Shown here in pieces: positions 25,240-38,444 of a stretch of 64,000 nucleotides of DNA. Position 1 is the stretch's first letter; every line of letters starts with the position of its first letter. The translations under genes were made by a program, and so were the position numbers. This DNA is from Bilabrum cf. latius (Eukaryota > Bigyra: Bicosoecida > Bigyra > Bicosoecida), in the NCBI GenBank assembly GCA_965178125.1, contig OZ237749.1, positions 62,001 to 126,000 of the forward strand. The letters are read 5' to 3'. The notes under the pieces are model-generated. The model made no database searches and was not told the DNA's origin. It worked only from the letters and a program-made list of their open reading frames with translations.

Positions 25240-27113
25240 ATGGCTTTGGACGTTTGCGGACTGGTATAGCTTGATACAGAGATAGGAAAAGCGGGGATGA
25301 TCGGAAGACTTGCGGTCGTGTAGTTTTTCTCAACGCGGACAGAGGAGGTTGCACGCGAAGCTCTTGCACCCAGCCTAGATCTGTACGGCTCCGATCCAAG
25401 AGTTTACTTTTTGAAAGTAGAACGGACGATGAACCCGGGTGCCCTGGACAAGTATGGCATTGATATCCTTCCCACCGTTGTGATTTTCAAGAGTGGCGCT
25501 GCAGTGGCAACTCTTGTTGGGAACGATTCAGCAAGACTCTAGATAGAAATTGAGCGTGAGGTATGCGCCTGCACTCTATATATAGACTTGCCATGGCACC
25601 GCAAGGCTAATAGTGCCGGGTTTCGATAGTTGTGCTTCCCACCCGTTCGTGAGGTATCGCAGGATGTCTTGATGTGGTGCAGCAAAAGGAATGTGAGTTG
25701 AATCCTCGGAAATTTGTAAGCCCGTTCAGCCGTAAAGCATTTCAGCCTGTAGTTTCCCAAAGCACTTGCTCCGGCGTACTCGCAGCGAAGACATCATCCA
25801 GAGGCGACACCGGAAGCGCCGCAGGCTCCAAGGCACCAGCACGAGGCGATAGTCAGCAGCAGGAAGCAATGAATGCAGATGATTCTGCGCCGGCTAGTGG
25901 CGCAGGCGCGGGGTAGGTTGATGGCGAGATGGTGGAGCCGCCCGTGGACGAGGGCCTGCTCCGCCAGCTGGCGGGTGGCGCCGCTAGTTCGAGCGAGGGC
26001 GGTCCTGCTCAGAGTGGGGCACAGGGCGAAGGATAGGGCCAGCTGGGTATGATGGGCGAGGATGACGGGGAGGAAGGGGGTGAGGGGAAGCAGCAAGATG
26101 GGGGTGAGGGCGAGGACGGCGGGCTGGGGATTAGCCGGAACAGAGCGGTCCGGGCCCTGTTCCTTGGCCGGTGCCGCACGGTGGAAGAGGCGATCGAATG
26201 GCTGGAGGAGCATCAGGACGACGACATGGGCGCGGACGAGCCGCTGCTCGTGTCGGAGGCGGCGGCAGCAGTGGCCCGGCTGTCGCTCGAGTCGGGCGTG
26301 ACGGGCGCCGTGGCGGGCGGCGATCATGGGGAGGGGGGAGGGGCGGGGGGTCACGCGAGCGCCGATGGGGAGCTGGGCACGAAGAGGAAGCTGACGAAGG
26401 CTGAGCTGGAGGAGCGCATCCGCAAGCGGCGGCGCGAGAAAGCCGAGGCGGAGCGACAGATGAGCAAGGAGCGCGAGAGGAAGCGCAGGGAGGAGGGGCG
26501 GAAGCTGGCGCAGGTGGCGACGCAGATGGAGGAGCAGAGGAGGAGGAGGGACCGGGAGGAGAGGGAGAGAGAGAAGCGGGCGCGGAAGGAGGAGAGGGTT
26601 CGCCTCAGGAAGCAGATGCTCAGGGACAGGGCGGAGAGGCTGGCGGCACAGGGGGACGCGGAGGGCGCCAAGAAGCTGCTGGAGGAGGTGGCTGCTCTCG
26701 GGGTGGATGCCCTGGCGGCGGGGAGGGGCAAGCCGGTGGGGCAGCGGATGGACGAGGCCGTCAAGTCGCTGTCGCAGTACAGGGCAGGGGCGGAGGGGCT
26801 GAGATCGCTCAAGATGCTGCGTCTGATCGTGGACAACGCGGTCAGCAAGGGTCTGCCGGACAGCGGGGCCGCGTCCGGGGCGGCGGGGGGAGGGGAACAC
26901 CTCAAGTACAGAAAGGTGAACACGAAGTCGAAGGCGTTCGAAAGCAGAGTGCAGGGCTTCAAGGGCGGCATGTCGCTGCTGCTAGCGGCTGGGTTCGCGC
27001 GCGTGGAGGGCGACTTTGATCGGCTCGAGTGCAATCCCGAGGACCCGGCCACCCTAGAGAACCTGCGCTCCGCCCGTGATAAGCTGGATGCGGCAATTGC
27101 AGAGCTAAGCTGA
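25240..27113 (+). CDS. Thioredoxin-like / UBA / coiled-coil / PUB domain protein
   Basis: Exon 1 (25240-25560) and exon 2 (25746-27113) give 562 residues ending in TGA, with TAG at 25267, 25321, 25540, 25914 and 26034. Residues 1-107 form a thioredoxin fold: RLAVV-UAG-FFS is strand 3, the cis-Pro loop is ILPTVVIF, followed by FKSGAAVATLVG. The CxxC is missing (STRTEEV in its place), so it cannot act as a disulfide reductase. A UBA domain follows at about 236-275 (NRAVRALFL...VEEAIEWLEEHQDD), then a highly charged coiled coil (about 324-425), then a PUB domain (about 440-560: KMLRLIVDN, KYRKVN, LLLAAGF). UBA domains bind ubiquitin and PUB domains bind the p97/Cdc48 tail or related peptides. 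I infer a p97 adaptor for ubiquitinated clients with a non-catalytic thioredoxin module. The three thioredoxin TAGs fall at polar positions of the fold. Confidence 0.75.
25561..25745 (+). other. Predicted intron (185 nt) in the thioredoxin-UBA-PUB gene
   Basis: The donor is GTATGC after the codon at 25558-25560 and the acceptor is CATTTCAG ending at 25745. The junction is phase 0 and the joined CDS is a multiple of three. A small extra exon inside this interval cannot be excluded. Confidence 0.5.
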
Positions 27114-27435
27114 GTCTCTTGGTGCGCCTCTCTGCGCCTGTTGAATCTTTTGCGTCTCTTTCTTGTGGCATTCATTAGCCTACCAGTGTGGCCAGGCCGG
27201 GCGGCACCGCTGGTTCACCTGCGCTCTTGCAGCTGTTGCAATGCCCCCACTCCTGCCTGAAAGATGTGCGACGTCCCAAGTAAGGGGTTTAAACAGCGGC
27301 ACAGTTCCTAATCCAGCTCGCTGAACCAACGATAGCCACTGCTCCGGCGGTTCCGGGGTTGCAGTATAACGTGGCAAAGACGGGGGAAAGCGAGATCAGG
27401 CGCATACTTGAGGGTTTTCGTCAAGAAAACTAATC
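27114..27435. other. Intergenic region upstream of the HECT gene
   Basis: This 320-bp stretch separates two plus-strand genes and should contain the 3' end signals of the first and the promoter of the HECT ligase gene. Short frames in it show no recognisable protein. No specific motif was identified. Confidence 0.4.
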
Positions 27436-30400
27436 ATGAGCACCCGCATATCTGGTACATCTCCGGGAGGTTCGTCGCAAACCGTGGCCGACTTGCTTGA
27501 AGCTGTACTGGGCATTGCGGACGACGGGAACGAAGCTGGGCCGTCGCTGGGATCCACCAGAGGCAGTACTCCCGGGGATGCCCCTCAGCTTGTGGATGCT
27601 GCATCTCGTGCTATTTAGATTCATGCGATGGCGGACGCTGGTACTGTTTCGCTTCGGTCATATCGGGCAGTACGAGCCGGGCTGCTTCGCAGAGTTGGGG
27701 TAATTCGAAGCATAGAGCCTCGGGACCCGCTCACAGAGATATCAGGTCGGCTTCTGATAGCAACTGGGAATATTGTTAGTTTTTTGCAGTCACGCGCTTG
27801 CACCCCATTGCCGTTTTCCTCCTCAGCGCTGTGGTCAACTCCAATTCAGTCGTAAATATTCTGTCGCAGGCGCAAGCTGTGGCAAGATCGGCGGCCAAGC
27901 CGGATGTCCAAGAATGCATACGTCAATTCAAGGAAGCTTCGTTGAAAGCGGTCGCGGGGTAGACAGCCGTGCCGTCGCGAGCGAGTGCCGCGCTGTGCCA
28001 CGGCCTTGCGACAGCCACCGCCGTATGCTTGGCTCCACTCGTGGAAGCAGAGGCCGCAGAAGAAGAAGCCCTCAAGTCAGATACGGGAGGATGGAACATG
28101 GCGAGCCCGCTGCGGAGCAGCCCGCAGGCCATTTCGCAAGGCCTCGCTGCGCTCCGCCGCACGGCAGCCGGTGGAGCCGCTGGTCCTGGCTCCGGCGCAC
28201 CTGGTGCGGTGAGCTCGGGGCAGCCTAGCGCCCCACAAACACTAGTGGAGGCCAAAGCCGCCTCTGCTGCGGCCGTAAAGAACATGGGAGACGCCCTGGA
28301 GGCACTCAGCAGGGCCGTAGCGGCTGTGGCGCACGGCGCCGCGAGACGAGCCTCCACAGCTGCCGCAGCTGCCGCGGCGCCATCCAGCGGAGCGCCGTCC
28401 CGCCCCGTTGGACAGGCTCTCGTGACTGCCCTACGGGCCACCATCCTCAACCCTCAGTGCGCGGGCACCCTGGCAGCCGTGCTTCCCCTCATGCAGCACC
28501 GGCCTGGTGCCGTCCGCCGCGCCGCCCCGCACCTGGTGCTGTCCTCACTCCTGCTCGCCTCGGTCGTGGAGCAGGTGCCCGAGCTCAAGGCCGCCGCGGA
28601 GCACGTGGACTCGGGCGAGCGCGAGGAGGTGCTCTTCTTCGCCAGGATGCGGGCCAGCAGGGCCGGCATGGCCAGCCTCAAAGCGACCCTGCCGGAGCCC
28701 CAGCTGAGGCCAGGGGACACGGAGGCGGGCCGCTCCGAGGAGCAGAAGGAGGCAGTGGAGGCCGTGAGAGCCATCCGTTTGCTGGTAAGGGGGACATCCG
28801 CTGCCCTGGGTGCTCTGTGCGCCGGCCCCGAGATGGAGGAGGAGGAAGAGGGTTGGCTCGGGGGCTGGCTGGCCTCTCGGATCTTCGACGGGGGGCTGCT
28901 GGCGGTGCCATGCAGCGCGCGGGGACCGGAAACAGAGGCGGACGTCGAGGCGGCGATGGTGGCCATCGGAGCAAGGGCCGCAGGTGCAGCGGAAGGCGGC
29001 GCGGCGGCGGCGGCTGCTGCCACCGGAGCGGGTGCCCCTGCGCCCAGCAGGCATAATAGGAAGACCCTCCGGTTGCGTCTCGAGACCGCCATAGACGAGG
29101 CAAGGACCAGATCGTCGGCGGATGGGTCCGAGGCGCAGGCGCTGGCAGATGCTAGCAGTGGCTGGGACGGTCTCCTGACGGCAGCTGCCCGGGCCGCTGG
29201 GGTGGGGGGCACGGGCGGTGCGGCCTGTACTGCCGTTGGCCCGGCGGCGGCTTCAGGGGAAGAAGAGTAGGAGGAGGGTGCCTCTATTCCTACGGAGGCG
29301 CTCGGAGCCCTGCCTCCACTGCAAGCGGCCCTGCAGTGCGCCCGGGCCATGGGCAAGGACTGTCCTCCCGAGCTGTAGGCGGCGGCGAGGCCCACTTGCC
29401 GACCAGACAGGGGCGATTCGGCTGCATGCACCAAGTTCATCTGGACGCTCTTCAAGAAGACCAAGAAACCCAGCGGAGGTGCCGCTGCTGCTTCGCTGCC
29501 GAACGGTGGTCGAGGGCTGGGGATCGACTCGAGTACGTGGCCACCCCCCTCCAAGACAGGCAAGCAGCTGCGCAAGTGGGCTCTCAAGTCGCTGACCCGC
29601 GTGGAGCTCAGGGCCACCACGTTCACTGGGGATGACGGCAAGAAGCTGGTCGAGGTGGATGTGGCTTTTTTGGCGGCGTTCCTGAGGCACAGCGGGATGT
29701 GGAAGGAGCTGGCTGCGCAGGTCAAGGCAGCCAAAGACGCGGTCGCTGAGGGCGGCCCCGCCCCTGACCTGAGCAAGGCCCTGCCAGGTCCTGAGGCTGG
29801 CGGCCCCATCGCAGCTGCGATGAACGTGCTGTCCAGCACCAGGGCCAGGATCATGAAGAACATGGCCGCGCTGGAGAGCAGTGCCACCTCGCCGGAGGAA
29901 GGAGGCGGTGCGGTCCTCGAGGAGGAGGACGAGGAGGACGGTGAGACAGGTGCCCCTCCAACCGAAGGAGGCAGCGCCGCTGCAGCAGAGCCTGCCTCCG
30001 GGGCGGGCGGTCCTTCCTCGGGTGCCGGCGAGGACGGCCTAGCCAGGCAGCAGACGGGGCAGCAGGTCAGGATCCGCTCCCGCCGCTAGATGAGCGTCCT
30101 GCATGCCGCCACCGGCCAGGACTTGGTGGACGCAGCAAGGGGCGCGCTGATGCTGTGGGCCTTCTGCGCGGCGGGCGCGGGGCCCCTGCAGCATGAGGGC
30201 CTGGCGCGGGCGAGCCGAGCCTCTGCAGCGGCGCACGCGCAGGAACCGCCTACGAACGACAGGGTGAAGAGGGAGTTCCAGCTGCAGGCTAGCTTCGGCG
30301 TCATGTTTCAGGAGGCCGCCGATGAGGCAGCCGGCATCAAGCCGAGCGGACCCAGTGAGAGCGTCCGCGAGATCGCCAAAAATCGGGCGGAAGCTTTCGT

Positions 30401-33400
30401 GCGGGTGCACCCCGACGCGCGCAAGGATGGCCTCAAGCCGGTCCTCACTGCCCTGGAGATTCTCATGGGCGAGACGCACACTCTGGACCTTGGGTCGCTG
30501 GCAGGGGCGCTGCACAGGAGGAGGCAGAGGGCAGCGGATCGAGTCATTGGGCTCAGGGGCTTGGAGCTGCTCCTGGCCGGGATGAGCAGACAGGGGGCGT
30601 TTCGCGCACCCCACCCCGCTCGCATGCCCACGAGTGCTCTGCTGCTCAGCGCGGATGCTCTGTGGTGCATGCCCGACGCGCTGCGGGTGCGTTCTGCGTA
30701 CGAGCGGCGCCGTGGCCTCAAGCAGGGCCCTGGGCACGCACTGCGGCCGGGCCACAGGCAGGCGCTTCACCTCGAGGCGGGGCTGAGGGGAGCACCGGTG
30801 CAGCTGGTGGAAGCCGTGCGACTGGCGGGGGGGCGGGTGCTGGGCCGGGCGCTTTCCCTTCTCGAAAGCGCGAGCCAGCCTGCCGCGTGTAACGTGCCCC
30901 TCGCGGTCATGAGCAGCGCGTGCATCGCACTGCACTGGAGACCAACACGGGACGACGGGCGGCTGCTCGCGGCGCTGTACGCCGAGGATCGCCTTCGAAA
31001 GCTGGCGGATTTCCGTGCCCAGCTGGCAGAGATAGGCCGGTGCGTGGACGGGGCCGGTGCCGTGGTGGCGACCGCAGGCCTCGACTCCCAGGGCGCTTTC
31101 CCAGACAACAGCCGGTACTCAGCAGAGTCTCTGATGAAGAGTCTTCCGGCCATCGCAGACGCCGTCCGTGCGGGCGACATGTCCACACGGGAGCTGGCGG
31201 CTCTGCTCGTAATCGCGGCGCAGCGGGGCACCACTGCGGGCTAGAGGCTCAATGAGGACGACAAAATGGGAATCCCGGCCCTGGCGCCAGAGCTGCTGGA
31301 GCCCACTGCAACCGTGCAGTCCGTGTCCGAATCCATGAGCGCCTAGGAGATGCTCGCGCAGCTGGCCCTGGCCACGCACACCTCCAAGCTGTATGCCGCC
31401 CCCCGACTGGGCCAGAAGTCGTGGCGGTGGTTTAACCCAAGCAGCGACATGGTCAAAGTGGCGCGCAGCCGCTACGCCTCCAACGACCTGGGTCTGGCCC
31501 CTTCCTTCCTCACCCCTCAGCCGGGCCTTGAGGCGGCCATGCACGAGGTCGTGGGCCGCACCGGGGCGGATGGTCGGGCCGTCCTGGCCTGCGCGAGGGC
31601 GGCCCACGACCTCGTTCGCATCGCGATGCACGCTGCAGACGCCTCGGACGGGTTGGGCGAGCTGGCCGTCCCTCCGGGGGCCATGCGGCTCCATGACGAG
31701 CACGGTGCAGATGCGGCGGCTGCAGCGGCCACGGGCCACCCCGGTGTCCCCGCCATCGAGGGGATCACTGCCCCGCCCCGAGACAAGCTCCTGCGAGACG
31801 CGGTGGCGCACTCAGCTGCCTCACTCGTGCTGGACATGAGGGAGATCACGCTGGCGATCGTGGACGCGGAGACGGGCGCGGCCGGCGGCGCGGCTGTCGG
31901 TGGCCAAGGATCGCAAAGCGGTGCCTTGGGCCTCAAGCACCCGGGCGAGCGGCCGTGGAGGGTTGCTCGGCTGCGCGAGCTGCTGCGCGCCGTCCTCGTG
32001 CTGCTGGAGACCCCCGACGCCTGGGACGCTGTGGCATCGGCGCCCGGCATTGGCGCCTCTCGCCCGCCCAACTCGTACATCCCTGCCGTGGCACGGGTCA
32101 TGTGCGAGGGCGGCAATCCGTTCGCCCTCGCCGAGCTCCTGCTGGCCTGCCCGCACTCCCTGCAGCCGCAGGTGCACCTTATCCTCAGGAGGATCCTGCC
32201 GACCGTCTCCCCGGGGGACATGTCAAACGCGCTGCTGGCCGTGCTGGGCCGGGTGGCCCCCTGGGTGCGAGACCGGCTGCTAGTGCGGTGCGGGTCCGAG
32301 CCCCTTGCGCCCACCACAAGGGGATTTCCTTCGGGTGCACCAGGGGACATTTTGCCCACCCTGCTGCTGGCCATGGCCGCTGCCGGGTCACTACCGTGCG
32401 ACGGGTGCGCCTTGAGCGAGGCTGCCATCCGCAGCGGGACGCCTTCTCTGCTGCCCAGGGAGCAGCTGTCCCTGCGCCAGGCGGTGCTGAAGCTGCCCTG
32501 CTTCACCAGCGTCCCGTTCGGGCACGCGGGCGGGGCCTGCACCTTTAGCGTGGCCTCGCTCGCCGCCGATACCTTGCGCTCGCTCAAGCAGAGCACAGGC
32601 GCGAGATTCTCCGATGAATGGTCCGCGCTTGCAGTGGGCTGCATCCGGGGCGCCATCAGCGGCAGTGGGGGCTCCGGAGGCAGCGGGCACGAGTTTATTC
32701 GGCAGAACAACCTGACGGGGATGGTGCAGGTGCTCGTCGGCACGGAGGGCAGGTCCACCATCCCGGGCCTGGCGCCGCTAAGGGGCACTGACCTGGAGCT
32801 GGCCGTCCTAGCGGAGGCGGCCGCGGCTGCGTGGGTCCTGGGTGGGGGTCGCAGTGCCGCCGGCCCGGGAACGTGCTACGCGGACCGCAGCGCGCCCGGG
32901 GGCGCCGAGCAGGACCCCGGGGATGGGGATGGTGGCCGGCAGGGCGCCCCTGCGAACGACCGTGACCTGCTGGAGGGGATGTATGACGAGTGCAGAGAGG
33001 GCGTGATGCTGAGCTGGGAGCCGGGCATGTCGCACGTTGTGGTGCTGCAGAAACCGGAGGATAGCGACGGGTCCGGGACGGGCGGGGCGGGGCAGGGCGG
33101 CCCGCAGTTCGGCAGCCGCGTGAACCGCGCGGGTCGGTGCGAGCTGCCATTCGAGGGCTCGTGGGAGTCGGATGGAGCGTGGGCCAGCGGACCCTTCGCC
33201 TCTGCGGGGGCGCGGCACGCTGCCAGCACCGCCGTGGGACAGGTGAGCTGCGTGCCGGTGGCCGACTCGCTGCCTTTTCTTCGCAGCAAAGGCGACTTTG
33301 ACCTGGGCTACGCCTCTTGCCCGCCTCCGCTGCTGGTGGAGGCCGGCGCGAGGGCTTCCGTGGGACACGTGCTGGTGCTGCCTGCCAGCAGTATCCGCCC

Positions 33401-36400
33401 GGTGACCTCGGTGGCGCCGTACACGGATGCGGGTCATTCCATGTCCTCCAGCGGCAGCTTCTTCGAATCGTTCCGGCTGCTCGCCAAGGTGCACTCGGAC
33501 GCGCTTTAGAATCAGCGGGCGCTCGACGCCGCGGCGCTCGTGGGACGGGACGCCGAGGACGAAGCGGAGGGCAGCCGGGCGAGGGAGGCGGCGGTGCTGC
33601 AGGAGAAATCGGCCCAGGCAGTTCGGGCGGCGCTGAGGCGGAGAGTGTTCCAGGCCATGGTGCACCTGATGCGGAGCCCTTCCCAGCTCCAGCTTGTGGC
33701 AGATGTGCAGCACAACTTCCTGCGCACGCTCACCCAGGTGGCGCTGGAGCCAATGAAGTTCAAGAATTTTCAGAAGCCAGAGGTGGTGGAGGACCAGTGC
33801 GACGCGCTGGCGGGCATCGTCCTGGCTTCGGCAAGGGAAGGGGGCTGGCTGGGACACACTAGGCTTGCGGTGCGAGGGGACATACTGCAGGGGGAGCTGG
33901 TGCGACCGGAGGGGGCGGTTGCGGCATCGCCTGTAGCGGAGGGTGAGGAGGGCGCGGCGGGCGCCGAGGCGGCCTCATTGGCGTCCTCGCTGGGACACAA
34001 GGTGACGCCCGATATCTTCCGGTCCGCACAGGCTGTTCACTAGGCTACGGAGCGTGACATCCGGGTGTGCATCGCCGCGGTGGTCAAGTGCGACGGCGAC
34101 CAGAGCAACGCAGTGCAGTACCTCCTGGAGCGGGGGCGAGACGCCGACATTCTGCAGAGAGAGGTGGAGGGGGCAGAGGGCGAGGACGAGGGGCTAGGCG
34201 AGGCAGCGACCATGATCTCTCAGCTCAAGAGGACCCCTCTGATCCCGGACGAAGCCAAGGTGGGCGCGACTGCCTTGGATGCCGCGGATGACGAGGACGG
34301 GGCTGCTGCCGTAGGGAGCGGTGGAGTGTCGGGCACCGCTGTCGAGGAGGAGAGGGAGGACGCGGGTACCTCTGGCAAGCTGACTCCGGGGGGGCACACC
34401 AAGCACGGCATAGGGTCCATGGAAGGCATGCTCCTGAGAACGGCGTCGCAGATGGACGGAGGGGCACCGACAGACTGGGGTGCCTCGCTGTCGCAGCTGA
34501 CGGCTGGCTCGCGGGCGATGAGGGCCCTCGCCGTGGGCGGGCACGCGGCGGTGCAGCCCACTGTGGCGCGGGCCCCGATCGGCTCCCTGCCCGAAGCCGT
34601 GGCCATGCCCCTCGACCTGGGGGCGCCAGCCACTGGGAGCGAGGGCCCCATGCTGGGCTGCCCCGTGGTGCTGGGGGGCAGCTTCGGCGGCCAGCACGGG
34701 GGCCCGCCGCCTGACCTCGCTGCTTCATTGCGGTCCATCGGCGGCACCGTGCCCCTGCAACACCTGGGCGGCGCGGGCGTGCTGGGCCACGTGGTGGGCA
34801 GGAAGGCGCTGCTGGGGGGCTCTCCAGGGCACACGCGGGTGACCGTGAGCGTGCCGGCAGGGGGCAATCTGGACGGGTCGCTAGTCATCGCGGTGCCCAT
34901 CGCACGCGTCGGTCTGCTGCAGGGGCAGTTCGGAGCGACGACAGCCGGCGTCTCGGAGGCGATGGCGCGCGGCAGCCTGCTCGACGCCGCCACTCGGGCC
35001 GAGGAGGCAGCAGGCGCGGCGGCCGCTCGTCGGGCCGTGGGCGCGATCTTCGTGGGCTGGCCTGATAGCCTACACTTCGACCCCGGCAAAATGGGCGGGG
35101 TCAGCCGCATCGTGAGGCTGGCCAGGTATCTCACTGCGTCCCAGGGCATCTTCACGGCTGGCATGCGCGCGGCGGTGTCGGCGGCGGCTGGGGCGGCAGC
35201 GGGGACCGAGAACGATGTCGCGGGTGGGGGTGCTGCGGCTGGCCCCGCTTCGGGTGCAGGAGGAGTTGGTAACAGCGGCAGCGGTGCGACCGTTAGCGGG
35301 GGCAGCGGGGGCGGTGTTGGCGGCGGGTCTACCGCGGGGTCCTCGGTGCTGGTGCAGTCGCTCATGTCTCGAGTGAAGCGCTGCATCGAGGAGGACGCTG
35401 ACCCTCCTTCGTGGGCTGGTTTCAAGTGGACGTGTCCCACCTGCAGCGTGCAGAACGAAGCGGGCGAAAGGGGCGAGCAGGAGGCTTGCATGGTGTGTAT
35501 GTCGCCCCGTCCCCGGCTGCCAAACCGCTCCAGCAAGATGCACGACGTGCTGCTGGACGAGTGCTCCAGCAGCATCATGGAGGCCGCCATCACCGTCTCC
35601 AACCGACCCACCGTGTTTGGCAGGCGCGATGGATCCGGGCAGGTCGAGGCCCAGTCACAGCACCCGGTGGGCCCCAGGGAGCCCATCGTCCCAATCTCAG
35701 TGCCGGGGGCTTCCTCTCTGTACGTGACCTTTGACCCGTCCACCAGGACCCCGCTGGAGCAGCCAGACACTCGGGTGGAGTTCTATGCCGACAGCAAGTG
35801 CACCAGCCTGGTTGCCGTTCGCAAGGGGCCGCCGCACGCCTTCAAGCCGTTCATCGCGCCGGTCTCGAAGCTCTTCGTACGCACCGTTCATCGGCGCAGA
35901 CCAGCACTCCCCTGGGATGGGTGGCGCTGCACGGCCCGCGGGATGAGCGGGGTCCGCTGGTCGAGCGAGCAGGACGTGGAGTACATGCCCTCCCTCGAGT
36001 GGGGCTCGTGGCTGCTGCAGTTCATGGCCAGCGAGGCGCTGACCCCTGCGCTGCTGCAAAGGGGTGCTCTTCACAAAGCGGGCGTCATTGGGGCTCTCGG
36101 CAGCTTCATCAAGGCGCCCAGGGTGCCCTTCAAGCAGACTGCCATGCGAAGCCTGCTGCAGCTTATAAGCTGTCCGCAGTACTTCAACTCGAGCGGGTCA
36201 GACAGGCCCAGCATGAAGCTGTTCTTGGACCTGCAAGGGCCCATCGAGAGGGGATGTCTCGAGGAGGGTGACATCAGAGGGGGGGACGAGAACTCGCTGA
36301 GGGACGCGGCAGGAAGCCTCTTCCTAGCGGAAGAGGCCCAGGCCATCTGCGAGATCATCGCAGCGGCCGACATTGCCAACAAGCATCAGGCCAAGAGCAC

Positions 36401-38444
36401 AGGGTCACCCTACCTGTGCCCAGTGGACGTCGCCGCGTTCGAGGCAGCCGCGCCGATGGAGCACCAGGGGCCTCTGTGGGACCCGAACCAGGGCCCCGAG
36501 GGGTGCTTCCCCCCTCTCAACACAGGGAACAAGGTGCCATCCGACTTCAACCGCTGCTCGGAGATCGTCGCCGTGGCGGCTCTCCGTGAAGTGCTCAAGG
36601 GTCTCGTCGTGGCGGTGGACCTACACGCCAGGGCCGTCCGCCCCGCTCGCATCCCAGACCCGTGGGTCGTGGCTGCGATTCGGCTGGCAGACGGGGAGCC
36701 CTCGGATAGGAGCCGCCTGCCCGTGGGTCGGCTGCACGAGGCGCACGTTTTGCTCAGCGAGTGGACCCGCGAGATGGACGAGGACATGGTGGCCTTCCTG
36801 CAGGAAAGGGCCATCCGCGGCGAGGTCCCCATGCAGGACCTACGCCCGCACACCATGAACGTCACGCAGCGCGACAGGGCAGCCTACATCAACCTTGCCC
36901 TCCCGAGCATAGAGTCGGTCAGGATGCGCGCCTCTCTGCTCATCTTGGTGAACCGCGCCATCAGCCGCTGCATCCGGCTCGTCGATGCGCGCGCCCCGCT
37001 GGGAGCCACATCGGTTGGCGGGATGCTGCGCCGCATGGCCCACATCGTATTTCCCGACTCGGTGATGCCAGTGATGGAGAAAGCCCTGATTGCCACACGC
37101 AACGACGAGAGGAGCAGCCTCTCGGTCACCCTGGATCGCGTGGAGGCGGCTGAGTCCGCCCAGGGAGGGGAGGTATCGCCCTCTAGATCCCACTGCTTCT
37201 TCGCGCAGCTATACAGGCAGCTGGAGAGGCAGCCTGCCTCCCGCATGCGTTGCAAGCTGGACGACAAGGACCGTCTCTTCAAGGTGACCTACAAAGGGGA
37301 GGACGGGATCGACTGGGGAGGGCTGTTCAGGGACATGTTCTCCACCGTCATGGACGAGCTCTTCAGCGCCAACCCAGCCATTGCGCTCTTCGCGCCTACG
37401 CCAGCGCACCGCGCATTTTTGGCTGGTACTGCGCCAGCACACACGGGTACAGATGAGGTATACGTGCCCGTGGCATCCGCACGGAACGCCTAGGCATCGG
37501 GAATGATGAAGTTTGTGGGGGTGCTGATGGGAATCTCCCTGCGGTACAAGCTCTATCTCGACTTCAAGCTGGCGCCCATCGCCTGGAAGCTCATGGTCGG
37601 CGAGGAGCCCACCGCGGCTGACATCAAGGAGGTGGACCCCGTGGTGGGCACTACCCTCGTGAACATCCTGCAGTGGGATCCAGAGAGGGCGGAGCGCGAC
37701 CAGGCGGGTAGTGGCGGTGCTGCCGACGGCGGCGAGGCAGCTGCTAGCTCTGGTGCGGCCGATGAGAGTGTACAGACGGCGGCCGAGCGCGACTTTGACA
37801 ACAAATTCCCCGATTTGTTCTTCGTCGACATGCTAGACCGGCGTACGCCTCTCATGGTGGGAGGAGAGACCACGCCCGTGACGCCCTCAAACCGCCTCGA
37901 ATTCGTGCACCGCGTGGTCCAGAGATATGCTGGGCAGTTCAAGGTGGCCTGTCGTGCCATGCGGCGGGGGCTAGCCGTGGTGGTGCCCGACCGTGCTCTC
38001 TCCCTTTGCTCCTGGCGCAACTTGGAGGGGCTCGTGTGCGGGCCATCCATCATCGACGCGACGCTGCTGAAGCGTCACACGAGGTACATCCGAGGCTTCC
38101 CAGCGGACTGTAACACGGCCAAATGGCTTTGGGAGATCATCGAGGACATGAGCAACCGAGAGAGGCAGCAGCTGATCCGGTATGCGTGGGGCCGCAGCAA
38201 GCTTCCTCACGGCAAAGATGGCTGGAAGGACGCCAAAGGCAAGCCCGTGCATTTCAACCTCTCCCCTTACATGAGGGACGTGGGGGGCGGCCACCTGGTC
38301 ATGGGTGGGGACGAGTCTCTGATCGAGGCACACACGTGCTTCTTCTGGCTAAAGCTGCCGCAGTACACCAGTAAGGCCAAACTACTGAGGAATCTGCAAC
38401 GGTCAATCACAGAGGGCCTCGCCTCTGGCATGCAGATTGCGTGA
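27436..38444 (+). CDS. Giant HECT-type E3 ubiquitin ligase with UBA and RanBP2 zinc finger
   Basis: Exon 1 (27436-27774) and exon 2 (27870-38444) encode about 3,637 residues ending in TGA. Ten in-frame TAGs are read through (27616, 27960, 29268, 29376, 30087, 31242, 31344, 33507, 34041, 37491). The N-terminal two-thirds is Ala-rich and helical, likely an alpha-solenoid. A UBA-like helix bundle lies near 2173-2210 (ERDIRVCIAAVVKCDGDQ). A RanBP2-type zinc finger lies at about 2633-2660 (WTCPTC...CMVC). The HECT domain fills the C-terminus: YKGEDGIDWGGLFRDMF, KFVGVLMGISLR, LAPIAWKLMVG, and the catalytic Cys in AHTCFFWLKLP near residue 3603, 34 residues from the end as usual. The HECT sequence looks closest to HERC2/HECTD4-type ligases. 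It should accept ubiquitin from an E2 as a thioester and pass it to substrates; substrates are unknown. Confidence 0.88.
27775..27869 (+). other. Predicted intron (95 nt) in the HECT ligase gene
   Basis: The donor is GTTAGT after the codon at 27772-27774 and the acceptor is CTGTCGCAG ending at 27869. It joins frame-compatible phase-0 exons and removes the only non-TAG break near the gene start. Confidence 0.65.
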
